Source: Burkholderia sp. NRF60-BP8 (lineage in GTDB: Bacteria > Pseudomonadota > Gammaproteobacteria > Burkholderiales > Burkholderiaceae). From it: DNA of 64,000 bases. Location: contig NZ_CP013372.1 in the NCBI RefSeq assembly GCF_001522585.2, positions 1,550,001-1,614,000 of the forward strand, written 5' to 3'. A model generated the notes under the pieces. The model saw only the letters and a program-made list of their open reading frames with translations, ran no database searches and had not been told where the DNA came from. The number at the start of each line of letters is the position of its first letter. The stretch's first letter is position 1. The translations under genes were made by a program, and so were the position numbers. Positions 7,915-16,577 of the stretch are shown one piece after another.

Positions 7915-8853
7915 ATGCCCATCGACATCCTGCTGACCCAGCCGCTGCCCGACACCATCGACGCCGAACTGTCCGCGCGTTACACCGTGCACCGGCTGTA
8001 TGCGACCGAGCGGCCGGACGCGCTGCTCGATCGCGTGGCGCCGCGCATTCGCGGCGTCGTGACCGGCGGCGCGAACGGCCTGTCCGCCGCGCTGATGGAC
8101 CGGCTCGGCGCGCTCGAGATCGTCGCGATCAACGGCATCGGCACCGACGCGGTCGATCTCGAGCGCGCCCGGGCACGCGGCATCCACGTGACGACGACCC
8201 CCGACGTGCTCACCGACGACGTCGCCGACATGGCGCTGGGGCTGATCCTGACGACCCTGCGCGACCTCGGCGCGGGCGAGCGCATCGTGCGCGCCGGCCG
8301 CTGGGGCAAAACGGCCCAGCCGCTCGCGACGCAGGTCACCGGCAAGCGTCTCGGCATCGTCGGGCTCGGCCGCGTCGGACGCGCGATCGCGCAGCGCGCG
8401 CAGGCGTTCCGGATGCCCGTCGCTTACTTCGGCCCACGCGAACATCGCGACAGCGGCTATCGCTTCGTGCCCGACCTCGCCGCGCTCGCGCGCGACAGCG
8501 ACGTGCTCGTGATCGCAGCCTCGGCCGATCACGGCAACGTGCTGGTGACGGCCGACGTGCTCGCCGCGCTCGGTCCCAAAGGATTCCTGATCAATGTCGC
8601 GCGCGGCAAGCTGGTCGACGAAGCCGCGCTCGTGCGCGCACTGGCCGACGGCACGATCGCCGGCGCCGGTCTCGACGTGTTCGCGAACGAACCGCACGTG
8701 CCGGCCGCGCTGCTCGAACTCGACCGCGTCGTCGTGCAGCCGCACCGCGCGAGCGCCACGCACGAAACGCGCGAGGCAATGGGCCGCATCGTGCTCGCCA
8801 ACCTCGCCGCGTGCTTCGCGGGCCAGCGCCCGCCGACCAGCGTCACGCGCTGA
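7915..8853 (+). CDS. D-isomer specific 2-hydroxyacid dehydrogenase
   Basis: A 312-residue NAD(P)-dependent 2-hydroxyacid dehydrogenase, the hydroxypyruvate/glyoxylate or 2-ketogluconate reductase type. The dinucleotide-binding motif L-G-I-V-G-L-G-R-V-G-R-A-I-A is central, the catalytic Arg is in N-V-A-R-G-K-L-V-D-E, and the C-terminal catalytic His is in V-V-Q-P-H-R-A-S-A-T. The acid partner Glu is in D-V-F-A-N-E-P. I start at the ATG at 7915 (MPIDILLTQ), where family similarity begins; a GTG at 7888 in frame would add nine residues. It is followed after 64 bases by an MFS carrier on the same strand, so the pair likely imports and reduces the same hydroxy- or keto-acid under the divergent LysR. 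Confidence 0.9.
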   Translation: MPIDILLTQPLPDTIDAELSARYTVHRLYATERPDALLDRVAPRIRGVVTGGANGLSAALMDRLGALEIVAINGIGTDAVDLERARARGIHVTTTPDVLTDDVADMALGLILTTLRDLGAGERIVRAGRWGKTAQPLATQVTGKRLGIVGLGRVGRAIAQRAQAFRMPVAYFGPREHRDSGYRFVPDLAALARDSDVLVIAASADHGNVLVTADVLAALGPKGFLINVARGKLVDEAALVRALADGTIAGAGLDVFANEPHVPAALLELDRVVVQPHRASATHETREAMGRIVLANLAACFAGQRPPTSVTR

Positions 8854-8917
8854 GCGCGGCACCGCCCTCCCGTTACAACACCGGATGCCTCCGCGCGACG
8901 GAGGCCAGGAGACACGC

Positions 8918-10282
8918 ATGTTCAATCGATCCAGCGGCGCTGCCGTCGCCGCCTCGCCCGCCGCCTCGCGCACGATCGGCCGGATCCGTTATGCGGTTCT
9001 CGCGCTGATTTTCGCGGTCACCGTCGTCAACTATGCGGATCGCGCGACGATGTCGATCGCCGGCACCGGCGTCGCGCATGACCTCGGGCTCACGCCCGTG
9101 CAGCTCGGCGTCGTCTTTTCGGCGTTCGCGTGGGCCTATGCGATCGGTCAGATCCCGGGCGGCTGGCTGCTCGACCGCTTCGGCGCGCGACGCGTGTACG
9201 GCCTGAGCCTGTTGCTGTGGTCGGTATTCACGATGCTGCAGGGCACGGTCGGCGCGTTCGCCGTGCAAGGCGCGGCCGCGACGCTCGCGCTGTTCGCGAT
9301 GCGCTTCATGCTCGGCCTCGTCGAATCGCCGGCGTTTCCGGCCAATTCGCGGATCGTCGCATGCTGGTTCCCGACCGCCGAACGCGGCACCGCATCGGCG
9401 CTGTTCAATTCCGCGCAATACATGGCCGTCGTGCTGTTCACGCCGGCGATGGCGTGGCTCACGCATGCGCTCGGCTGGGAGCACGTATTCCTGTGGATGG
9501 GGCTGCTCGGCATCGCGCTCGCCGTGCTGTGGTTCGCGTGGTATCGCGAGCCGCACGGCCACCCACGCATGACCGACGCGGAGCGCGACCACCTGCGCGC
9601 CCACGGCGCGCTCGTCGATCTCGAGGCGAATCGCGTGCGCGAGCGGTCGCGCGCGTCGTGGCGGGACGTGTCGCAGCTGTTCCGCCACCGGAACCTGTGG
9701 GCGATCTACATCGGTCAGTACTGCATCACGGCCCTCACCTACTTCTTCATCACGTGGTTCCCGATCTACCTGATCAAGGGGCGCGGGATGACGATCGTGG
9801 AAGCCGGCTGGGTCGCCGCGCTGCCGGCGATCTGCGGCTTCACGGGCGGCGTGCTCGGCGGCGTGCTGTCGGACTGGCTGATCCGGCGCGGCATGCATCC
9901 GTCGAGGGCGCGCAAGACGCCGTTCGTCGCGGGGATGGCGATGGCGACGCTGCTCGTGCTCGCGAACGGCGCATCGTCGAACGCGGTCGTGATCGCGCTG
10001 ATGACGATCGCGTTCTTCGGCAAGGGGCTCGCGGCGGTCGGCTGGGCGGTGCTCGCCGACACGGCGCCGGAAGGCATGGTCGGCTTGAGCGGCGGCGTCT
10101 TCAACGGTCTCGGCAACATCGCCGGCATCGTCACGCCGCTCGTGATCGGCTACTTCGTCGCCAGCACCGGCTCGTTCGCCGGCGCGTTATGGTTCGTCGC
10201 CGCGCACGGGCTGATCGGCATTGCGGCGCATGTCTGGCTCGCGGGCCGCTTCGAGCGGATCCGCATCGCGCCGGCCGCATGA
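8918..10282 (+). CDS. MFS transporter, anion:cation symporter (sugar acid) type
   Basis: A 454-residue, twelve-helix major facilitator. The first loop motif G-G-W-L-L-D-R-F-G-A-R-R is intact (about residues 79-90), and V-N-Y-A-D-R-A-T-M-S-I-A in helix 1 is typical of the ACS/GudP-ExuT-type carriers for glucarate, galactonate, tartrate and related acids. The second-half copy G-V-L-S-D-W-L-I-R-R-G is also visible. The open frame extends far upstream, but the ATG at 8918 follows AGGAGA and begins the normal cytoplasmic N-terminus. It pairs with the 2-hydroxyacid dehydrogenase, which supports uptake of a hydroxy- or sugar acid. It converges with the next LysR gene, leaving a 25-base gap. Confidence 0.9.
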   Translation: MFNRSSGAAVAASPAASRTIGRIRYAVLALIFAVTVVNYADRATMSIAGTGVAHDLGLTPVQLGVVFSAFAWAYAIGQIPGGWLLDRFGARRVYGLSLLLWSVFTMLQGTVGAFAVQGAAATLALFAMRFMLGLVESPAFPANSRIVACWFPTAERGTASALFNSAQYMAVVLFTPAMAWLTHALGWEHVFLWMGLLGIALAVLWFAWYREPHGHPRMTDAERDHLRAHGALVDLEANRVRERSRASWRDVSQLFRHRNLWAIYIGQYCITALTYFFITWFPIYLIKGRGMTIVEAGWVAALPAICGFTGGVLGGVLSDWLIRRGMHPSRARKTPFVAGMAMATLLVLANGASSNAVVIALMTIAFFGKGLAAVGWAVLADTAPEGMVGLSGGVFNGLGNIAGIVTPLVIGYFVASTGSFAGALWFVAAHGLIGIAAHVWLAGRFERIRIAPAA

Positions 10283-10307
10283 GCGGCGCGGCGGCACGCA
10301 CGCGCCG

Positions 10308-11276
10308 TCACGCAGGCTGGCGGCCGCCCGGCACGTGCTCCGTCGTGAGCCGGTCGAGCTCGCGCAGATCGTTCTCCAGCGCCGGCGTGAGCGTCGTGCG
10401 CAAGTGATCGAGGAAGGTGCGGATCTTCGCATCGAGATAGCGGCGCGTCGCGTAGACGGCATAGACGCTCACCGTCTGCAGCCGGTACTCGGGCAGCACG
10501 CGGATCAGGCGCCCTTCGCGGATATCGTCGAGCACCGTATACAGCGCCACGCACGCGATCCCGCGCCCGGCGCGCACCGCGACGCACAGCGCGTCCGGCA
10601 CGTTGACCTGGAACGGCGCCGGCTGCAGCGCGTAGACGGTTTCCTCGCCGTCGCTGCGCTCGAGCCGCCATTCGCCGGCCGGCGACGCGGGCGTGTCGAG
10701 ACGCAGGCACACGTGGTTCGGCAGATCGTCGGGCGTGTGCGGCGTGCCGTGCCGCGCCAGGTATTCGCGCGATGCGACGAGCACGCTGCAGCTCGTGCCG
10801 CAGGTCTGCGCGACATAGCCCGAATCGGGCAACTGCGACGCCGTCACGATCGACACGTCGTAGCCCTCTTCGACCAGATTCGGCATCCGCTGCGCCAGCG
10901 TCAGCTCGACCGACACGTCGGGGTTGTCCGCCTGGTAGCGCACGATCGACGACACGACATGGCTCTGCCCGAGCCCCGTCATCGCATGAATGCGCATCTT
11001 GCCGCTCGGCCGCAACAACGCGTTGCGCGCCTCCGCGTTCGCGTAGTCGAGTTCCGCGAGGATCGATTTCGCGCGCTCGAAATAGCGCTCGCCGCTTTCG
11101 GTCAGGCCGAGGTGGCGGGTCGTGCGATGCAGCAGGCGCGTCTGTACGTGGGCCTCGAGGTTCGAGACGGCGCGCGACACCTGTGCGGTGGTCGCGTCGA
11201 TTTCCTTCGCGACCGCGGTAAAGCTGCCGGCTTCGACAACGCGCACGAACAGGCGCATGTTTTCGAGCATGTCCAT
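10308..11276 (-). CDS. LysR family regulator (CrgA-like)
   Basis: A 322-residue LysR regulator starting M-D-M-L-E-N-M-R-L-F-V-R-V-V-E-A-G-S-F-T, with helix-turn-helix A-T-T-A-Q-V-S-R-A-V-S-N-L-E and the subtype pattern R-L-L-H-R-T-T-R-H-L-G-L-T-E-S-G. The C-terminal ligand domain is full length. It has no obvious target beside it: its 3' end faces the MFS transporter and its 5' end is separated from the HPP-CBS gene by 360 bases. This subtype often controls oxidoreductases or efflux genes elsewhere or divergent to it; regulation of the HPP gene is possible but nothing in the sequence shows it. Confidence 0.9.
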   Translation of the reverse strand: MDMLENMRLFVRVVEAGSFTAVAKEIDATTAQVSRAVSNLEAHVQTRLLHRTTRHLGLTESGERYFERAKSILAELDYANAEARNALLRPSGKMRIHAMTGLGQSHVVSSIVRYQADNPDVSVELTLAQRMPNLVEEGYDVSIVTASQLPDSGYVAQTCGTSCSVLVASREYLARHGTPHTPDDLPNHVCLRLDTPASPAGEWRLERSDGEETVYALQPAPFQVNVPDALCVAVRAGRGIACVALYTVLDDIREGRLIRVLPEYRLQTVSVYAVYATRRYLDAKIRTFLDHLRTTLTPALENDLRELDRLTTEHVPGGRQPA

Positions 11277-11565
11277 TGAATTGGCTTGGGGAAAGTCAGT
11301 GGGGAGGCGTCGGCGGCGCTCGCGTCACAGGGGTAACGGAACGCGGCCGCGAACCGCGCCGAATCGATCGCCGTGCCGGGGAAAAGGCGGGAGAGCGGGC
11401 ATCGCGGACGGGGTTCTGGCATGACGGGGGAATTGATTGCGCCGAATTGTACGCCGCTGCAGACAAATTTGCGCGGTTACGCGTGCGGAAGCTTCCACCC
11501 GATGAAAGGTATTTGCAAGATTCGTGCATCGCGCGCGTGCAACGGCTTGATGCGGCGCGACAACA

Positions 11566-11584
11566 TGTATCACAACGCGATATA
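11566..11584 (+). promoter_or_regulatory. MarR-type operator over the promoter of the HPP-CBS gene
   Basis: TGTATCACAACGCGATATA is an imperfect inverted repeat (5 of 7 arm bases pair). It matches 16 of 19 bases with the reverse complement of the perfect inverted repeat at 12877-12895 before the MarR gene. It overlaps a TATAAT hexamer at 11581-11586; a GCGACA about 18 bases upstream could be the -35. The HPP-CBS start follows about 50 bases downstream. The shared sequence suggests both genes are controlled by the MarR protein encoded at 12933. The identity of the sites is seen; binding is inference. Confidence 0.6.
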
Positions 11585-11636
11585 ATTTCGCGCTCGTCGC
11601 CCCGCCCCGCGTCGTCATCTCTACCGCTTACCGTCC

Positions 11637-12809
11637 ATGTCGTCAGGTTCCTCTCCGTCGCGCCGCACGTTGCGGCAATGGCTGCACAGCTTCATTCCCC
11701 ATCCGATGACGCTCGGCTGGCGCGAGCGCCTGCGCTCGTGCACCGGCGCGCTCGTGGGCATTGCGACGGTCGGCGTCACGATGCGGATGCTGCCCGGCGT
11801 GCCGGGCCTCGTGCCGCTGCTCGTCGCGCCGATGGGAGCGTCGGCCGTGCTGCTGTTCGCAGTGCCGGCGAGCCCGCTCGCGCAGCCGTGGTCGATCATC
11901 GGCGGCAATCTCGTCGCGGCGACGGTCGGCGTCGCGTGCGCGCAATGGATCGCCGATCCGATCACGGCCGCCGCAGTCGCGATCGCCTGCGCGATCGGCG
12001 GCATGTTCGCGCTGCGCTGCGTGCATCCGCCGTCGGGCGCCGTCGCGCTCACGGCCGTGGTCGGCGGCCCGGCGATCCATTCGCTCGGCTTCGGCTTCGT
12101 CCTGCAGCCGATCGCGCTGCAATCGGCGATCCTGCTGTCGGCCGCGCTCGTCTATCACGCGCTGACCGGGCACCGCTATCCGCACGGCGGCGTGCGCCCC
12201 GAAGCGAAACAGCAGGCCGGCGCCGCACCGGCGCGCGGCGGCTTCACGCGCGGCGACCTCGACGCGGTGCTGAAACGCCGCAGCGAATGGCTCGACGTCG
12301 ATCCGGACGATCTCGAAGCGCTGCTGCGCGAAACCGAAATGCAGGCCTATACGCGCACGTTCGGCCAGTTGAAGTGCGCGGACCTGATGACGAAGAATGC
12401 GATCGAGGTCGCGCCGTCGACGTCGATCGCGACCGCACTGACGCTGCTCAACCGACACCGCGTGAAGGCGCTACCCGTGGTCGACGGCGAAGGCCGCCTG
12501 ACCGGCATCGTCACGCGCGCCGACCTCACGCGCCAGTTGCGCCGTCCGACCCCGCTGTGGCAGCGCCTGTCCGCGCGGCTGCCGCAATCGTTCGGCGGCC
12601 AGCCCGCGAGCGTCGCGTCCGTGATGACGCGCGACGTCGCGTCGGTGCCGGAAACGATGCCGATCACGGCGCTCGTGCCGCTGTTTACGCATTCGGGCCA
12701 CCACCATATTCCGGTCGTCGATGCGTCGCGCCGGCTCACCGGCATCATCACGCAGACCGATCTCGTCACGGGCCTTTATCGGCAGACCCGGATGCTCGAG
12801 GCCGCGTAG
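11637..12809 (+). CDS. HPP family membrane protein with tandem CBS domains
   Basis: A 390-residue protein in two parts. Residues about 20-165 are four hydrophobic helices with the signature L-R-C-V-H-P-P-S-G-A-V-A-L that names the HPP family; residues about 240-390 hold two CBS domains (C-A-D-L-M-T-K-N-A-I-E-V... L-P-V-V-D-G-E-G-R-L-T-G-I-V-T-R-A-D-L and a second copy ending I-P-V-V-D-A-S-R-R-L-T-G-I-I-T-Q-T-D-L-V). HPP proteins include chloroplast nitrite carriers; the bacterial substrate is not settled. CBS pairs usually bind adenine nucleotides or divalent cations to gate transport. The nearby ClC protein also ends in a CBS pair, and the MarR gene between them shares an operator with this gene. 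Confidence 0.88.
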   Translation: MSSGSSPSRRTLRQWLHSFIPHPMTLGWRERLRSCTGALVGIATVGVTMRMLPGVPGLVPLLVAPMGASAVLLFAVPASPLAQPWSIIGGNLVAATVGVACAQWIADPITAAAVAIACAIGGMFALRCVHPPSGAVALTAVVGGPAIHSLGFGFVLQPIALQSAILLSAALVYHALTGHRYPHGGVRPEAKQQAGAAPARGGFTRGDLDAVLKRRSEWLDVDPDDLEALLRETEMQAYTRTFGQLKCADLMTKNAIEVAPSTSIATALTLLNRHRVKALPVVDGEGRLTGIVTRADLTRQLRRPTPLWQRLSARLPQSFGGQPASVASVMTRDVASVPETMPITALVPLFTHSGHHHIPVVDASRRLTGIITQTDLVTGLYRQTRMLEAA

Positions 12810-12876
12810 CGCGCATCCCGCGCCGTCACCGCCTGCGAAACACAGAATGCAACCACTCAGCGGTATTTCGGCCATT

Positions 12877-12895
12877 TATATCATGTTGTGATATA
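12877..12895 (+). promoter_or_regulatory. MarR-type operator upstream of the marR gene
   Basis: TATATCA-TGTTG-TGATATA is a perfect inverted repeat with 7-base arms and a 5-base spacer, 37 bases before the MarR start codon. Its AT-rich arms contrast with the local GC background. The size and symmetry suit a dimeric MarR regulator, so autoregulation is likely. A very similar element lies before the HPP-CBS gene. Confidence 0.65.
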
Positions 12896-12932
12896 TTTAC
12901 CGCCACCGTAACCGACTGCCCGACCGACCTCG

Positions 12933-13346
12933 ATGAACGATACCCGACGCGCGCTCGCGAAAAGCGATTTCCAGCAACTGTCCGAGTTCCGCTACCAGAT
13001 GCGCCGCTTCGAGCGCTTCTCCGAGCGCGCCGCGCAAAGCGAAGGCGTGACGCCGCTGCAATACCTGCTGCTGCTGCACATCAAGGGCTATCCGCATCGC
13101 GAATGGGCGACCATCGGCGAGCTCGCGGAACGCCTGCAGGCGCAGCACCACGGCGTCGTGGCGCTGGTGACGCGCTGCGAAGCGCTCGGGCTCGTGAAGC
13201 GCAAGCCGAGCGAGGCCGACCGTCGCCAGGTCGAAGTCCACCTCGAACAGGCCGGCGAAACGCTGCTCGCCCGTCTCGCGGCCATGCACCGCGCCGAGCT
13301 GAAGTCGCTCAAGGACACGTTCCAGGTTCCCCAGATCGATTACTGA
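12933..13346 (+). CDS. MarR family transcriptional regulator
   Basis: A 137-residue winged helix-turn-helix regulator. The recognition region is A-T-I-G-E-L-A-E-R-L-Q-A-Q-H-H-G-V-V-A-L-V-T-R-C, followed by the wing L-V-K-R-K-P-S-E-A-D-R-R-Q-V-E-V-H-L, whose D-R-R is a hallmark of MarR. It lies between the HPP-CBS and ClC genes on the same strand, 20 bases before the ClC start, so it is probably co-transcribed with the channel. The inverted repeats upstream of it and of the HPP gene are the likely binding sites. Ligand unknown; an anion or pH-related signal would fit the neighbours, but that is guesswork. Confidence 0.9.
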   Translation: MNDTRRALAKSDFQQLSEFRYQMRRFERFSERAAQSEGVTPLQYLLLLHIKGYPHREWATIGELAERLQAQHHGVVALVTRCEALGLVKRKPSEADRRQVEVHLEQAGETLLARLAAMHRAELKSLKDTFQVPQIDY

Positions 13347-13366
13347 CCCTTGCCCTCGCCACGCCG

Positions 13367-15154
13367 ATGAACGCACCACACAAACGCGATTTCTCAATCA
13401 ACGAACGCCTGCCCAGGATCGCGTTGCTTGCCGCCGGGATCGGCCTGCTCAGCACGCTTGCCGCGTTCGTGCTGTTGAGCCTGATCCACCTGTTCACGAA
13501 CCTGTTCTTCTTCCAGCAGTTCTCGTTCGCCGACCATTCGCCCGCGAACAACACGCTCGGCGCATGGGTGATCGCCGTGCCGGTGATCGGCGGGCTGGTC
13601 GTCGGCCTGATGGCGCGTTTCGGTTCGGAAAAGATCCGCGGCCACGGCATTCCCGAAGCGATCGAGGCGATCCTGTTCGGCAAGAGCCGCATGTCGCCGA
13701 AGGTCGCGATTCTCAAGCCGCTGTCGTCCGGCGTCGTGATCGGCAGCGGCGGCCCGTTCGGCGCCGAAGGCCCGATCATCATGACGGGCGGCGCGCTCGG
13801 CTCGCTGATCGCGCAATGCGTGCACGTGACCGCCGCCGAGCGCAAGACGCTGCTCGTCGCCGGTGCGGCCGCCGGCATGACGGCCGTGTTCGGCACGCCG
13901 GTGGCCGCCGTGCTGCTCGCGGTCGAACTGCTGCTGTTCGAATGGCGTCCGCGCAGTTTCCTGCCGGTCGCACTCGCGTGCGCGGTCGCAGGGTTCGCAC
14001 GCGTGGTGTTCTTCGGCGTCGATCCGCTGTTTCCGGTGACGACCGCCGCGCCGACGCCCGTCGCGCTGCTGTCGTGCATCGTCGCGGGCCTGCTGTCGGG
14101 CATGCTCGCGTGCGGGTTGTCGGCGGCGCTCTACCGCGTCGAGGACACCTTCGCGAAGCTGCCCGTGCATTGGATGTGGTGGCCTGCACTCGGCGCGATC
14201 GTGATCGGCATCGGCGGCTGGCTCGAGCCGCGCGCGCTCGGCGTCGGCTACGACGTGATCGGCGACCTGCTGCACCAGCACATCGCGCTGAAGGTCGCGC
14301 TCGCGCTACTGATCGTGAAAGCCGTGATGTGGGTGATCGCGCTCGGCTCGGGCACCTCGGGCGGTGTGCTCGCCCCGTTGCTGATGCTCGGCGCCGGCCT
14401 TGGCACCGTGCTGTCGCCGGTGCTGCCGGGCGGCGATCCGGTGCTGTGGCCGCTCGTGTGCATGGCCGCGACGCTCGGCGCCACGCTGGGCGCCCCGCTC
14501 ACCGCGATCGTGTTCGCCTTCGGCCTCACGCACGACGCCAACGCGCTGCTGCCGCTGCTCGCCGCGACGCTCGTCGCGCACGGCTTCGCGACCGTCGTGA
14601 TGAAGCGCTCGATCATGACGGAAAAGATCGCACGCCGCGGCTACCACATCTATCGCGAATACGGCGTCGATCCGCTCGAGCGGCACGACGTCGGCGAAGT
14701 GATGACGTCGGCCGATCGGCTCGTCGCGATCGACGGTTCCGCGACGCTCGCTACCGTCGACACGCAATACTTCGGCGCGAAGCAGACGCACCGCGCGTAT
14801 CCGGTCGTGCAGAACGGCCGCCTGCTCGGCCTCGTCGATCGCGCGACACTCGACGCACAGCGTGCACGGGCCGGCGCCGACGCGCCGATCTCGGCCGCGT
14901 TCGCCGACCGCGCACCGGCCATCGCGCTGGCGCACGAAACGTGCCGCGTCGTCGCGTCGCGCCTCGCGATGCTCGGCCTCGAGCGCCTGCCGGTGGTCGC
15001 CGACGAGCAATCGCTGCGCATCGCGGGCATCGTGTCGCGCAGCGACCTGATCAAGCCGGCACGCCAGCACTTCGACGACGAACACAAGCGCGAGCGCTTC
15101 CGCCCGGTCGTCCCGCCCAACCTGCGCGACGCCCGCTCGCGCAAGCCTGGTTGA
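13367..15154 (+). CDS. ClC-type voltage-gated chloride channel/antiporter with CBS domains
   Basis: A 595-residue ClC protein. Membrane signature segments are visible: G-H-G-I-P-E at 92-97 (position of the G-S-G-I-P selectivity motif, with His where Ser is usual), G-S-G-G-P-F-G-A-E-G-P at 126-136 carrying the external gating glutamate (Glu134), and G-S-G-T-S-G-G near 326-332. Helices end near 425, followed by a pair of CBS domains (M-T-S-A-D-R-L-V-A-I... and L-E-R-L-P-V-V-A-D-E... I-V-S-R-S-D-L). A retained gating Glu fits either a channel or an H+/Cl- exchanger. The ATG at 13367 follows the marR stop by 20 bases; the open frame extends upstream without a stop, but only this start gives the normal N-terminus. 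Confidence 0.92.
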   Translation: MNAPHKRDFSINERLPRIALLAAGIGLLSTLAAFVLLSLIHLFTNLFFFQQFSFADHSPANNTLGAWVIAVPVIGGLVVGLMARFGSEKIRGHGIPEAIEAILFGKSRMSPKVAILKPLSSGVVIGSGGPFGAEGPIIMTGGALGSLIAQCVHVTAAERKTLLVAGAAAGMTAVFGTPVAAVLLAVELLLFEWRPRSFLPVALACAVAGFARVVFFGVDPLFPVTTAAPTPVALLSCIVAGLLSGMLACGLSAALYRVEDTFAKLPVHWMWWPALGAIVIGIGGWLEPRALGVGYDVIGDLLHQHIALKVALALLIVKAVMWVIALGSGTSGGVLAPLLMLGAGLGTVLSPVLPGGDPVLWPLVCMAATLGATLGAPLTAIVFAFGLTHDANALLPLLAATLVAHGFATVVMKRSIMTEKIARRGYHIYREYGVDPLERHDVGEVMTSADRLVAIDGSATLATVDTQYFGAKQTHRAYPVVQNGRLLGLVDRATLDAQRARAGADAPISAAFADRAPAIALAHETCRVVASRLAMLGLERLPVVADEQSLRIAGIVSRSDLIKPARQHFDDEHKRERFRPVVPPNLRDARSRKPG

Positions 15155-15639
15155 CACGCCTCGCGTGCGCGGCGCCCGGCCGCGCACCGCTTGCCCGCCT
15201 CACGTCGCTGCACGATGCCGCGCGCCCGTCGCGCGCCGCATCGCGGCGCGGCCCTCTTCTCCGTTTAAAGTTGGTTAACAATTCGGCAAGCGAAAGTTTG
15301 TCATCATGGTGCTCATGCGACGGGGCCATTCATCAGCCATTCCACTTCGTCATCAGATAAAGAGTCGCGGCGCGGCATGCACGCACATGCCGCCCGCCGC
15401 GGCCGTCACCTCACCACGCCACGACCGGGCAGCGCAGCGACCGCGCCACGCATGACGTCGAGCCGTACGCGACGCATGCCGCGCCGCAGCAACATGCGGC
15501 AGCATCCGAGCCGCCGTTTGGCAAGCACGTTAACAACTTGTTTCGGAATGACCGGAACCGAGCCTGCCAGAGGCGATCTCACTAGCACGCAGCACTGCTG
15601 CGCATCCCACTCAATCAATCACGACTCGAGGGAGATAAC
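15155..15639. other. intergenic region before a small exported protein gene
   Basis: About 485 bases with no convincing gene. Two AT-rich islands stand out. CGTTTA-AAGTT-GGTTAA (15262-15278) has two GTTTA-like hexamers spaced 5 bases apart, the layout of a PhoP box. A second stretch near 15527-15545 repeats GTTAACAA and is followed by TTGTTTCGG. Either could be the promoter region of the gene at 15640. No terminator is seen after the ClC gene. Confidence 0.4.
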
Positions 15640-15972
15640 GTGAACGCGAAATACTTACCGCTCATCGCATTGACCGTGGCAATTTCTGCTCATGCCGCCG
15701 AACCTGCCGTGCAGAACGTGGGACAAAGCCAGAAGGCGGCACCCGACGTCTCGGTGTGCATCGCCAAGACCTGGGCCGACAAGTCGCAACAACAGGTGAT
15801 CTCGCAGAACGTGCTGGCCAACGGCCTGGCGACCGACGTGTACGCACCGGGCCAGCAGCCGCCGAACGGCGCCGCCGCGATGGTTCGTCCGTCGTGGCAG
15901 CCGGGTGCGAAGACGTGGGTCGGCGTGCGCGGCGACGCAGCATCCGCCGGCGACATCAACGCCTGCCTGTAA
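15640..15972 (+). CDS. small exported protein of unknown function
   Basis: A 110-residue protein starting at a GTG preceded by the strong ribosome site GAGGGAGA (15628-15635). The N-terminus is a Sec signal peptide (Lys, then a hydrophobic run ending A-H-A-A, cleavage about residue 20), so the mature protein is about 90 residues and periplasmic or secreted. It contains two cysteines (V-C-I-A-K-T-W and the near-terminal N-A-C-L) that could form a disulfide. I do not recognise a characterised family. It is monocistronic, with a strong terminator 50 bases after its stop, suggesting substantial expression. Confidence 0.75.
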   Translation: MNAKYLPLIALTVAISAHAAEPAVQNVGQSQKAAPDVSVCIAKTWADKSQQQVISQNVLANGLATDVYAPGQQPPNGAAAMVRPSWQPGAKTWVGVRGDAASAGDINACL

Positions 15973-16025
15973 CGATGTAACGAGAACAGGCGCTCCGGAT
16001 GGCCTCGCGCCATCCGCTTGCGACG

Positions 16026-16049
16026 AGCCCCGCTTCGGCGGGGCTTTTT
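16026..16049 (+). terminator. rho-independent terminator after the small exported protein gene
   Basis: AGCCCCGC-TTCG-GCGGGGCT forms a perfect 8-base-pair stem with a UUCG loop, followed by five Ts. It ends the rightward transcript of the gene at 15640 and separates it from the convergent ppnP gene. Confidence 0.9.
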
Positions 16050-16070
16050 CTTTGCTGCGCGAAAAACGTC

Positions 16071-16391
16071 TTACAGGTAGCTGCAGACGTAATCGAGCGT
16101 CTCGAGCACTTCGATGTCGAAGCGGCTCTTGCCCGGCACGGAGAACGATTCGCCGGCGCCGTAGGTCTGCCATTCGCTGCTGCCGTCGAGCTTCACGCGG
16201 CACTTGCCGGCCTGCACTTCCATCAATTCGGGCGCATCCGTGCCGAAGTTGAGCGCGCACGGCAGGATCACGCCGAGCGTCTTGCGCGTGCCGTCCGGGA
16301 AGAGCACGGTATGCGACACGCACTTGCCGTCGAAATAGACGTTCGCGCGCTTGACGACCGATACGTTGTCGAATTGGGTTGCACTGGTCAT
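16071..16391 (-). CDS. ppnP: pyrimidine/purine nucleoside phosphorylase
   Basis: A 106-residue cupin-fold protein of the PpnP (YaiE, formerly DUF1255) family, which phosphorolyses several nucleosides to free base and pentose-1-phosphate. The family pattern is clear: [33 protein letters not shown] and the C-terminal [12 protein letters not shown]. Length is slightly above the E. coli protein (94). The start at 16391 gives [10 protein letters not shown], the expected N-terminus. It is convergent with the upstream small gene and separated from the LysR gene by about 190 bases; it seems to be a stand-alone gene. Confidence 0.93.
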
Positions 16392-16577
16392 GTGATGCCT
16401 CTGATTGCTGGATGCCGGATGGCGATGGAGTGGGAGGCCGGCCGTAGCGGCGGACCGTAGCGGCTGGCCGGCCGCTATGATACCGGCTCGCGCGACGTGC
16501 GCCGGAATGGCATGTGGCCGGCACATGCCGGTCCCACGATCGTCAGGATCACTACGTGATCTGCGTGAGGCGCCGGC

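Noticed and set aside
11276..15154. A continuous 1292-codon plus-strand frame through the HPP, marR and clc region
   Set aside because: Only the part from 13367 has ClC family sequence. The rest overlaps the HPP-CBS and MarR genes in another frame and is Arg/Ala-rich shadow coding caused by high G+C.
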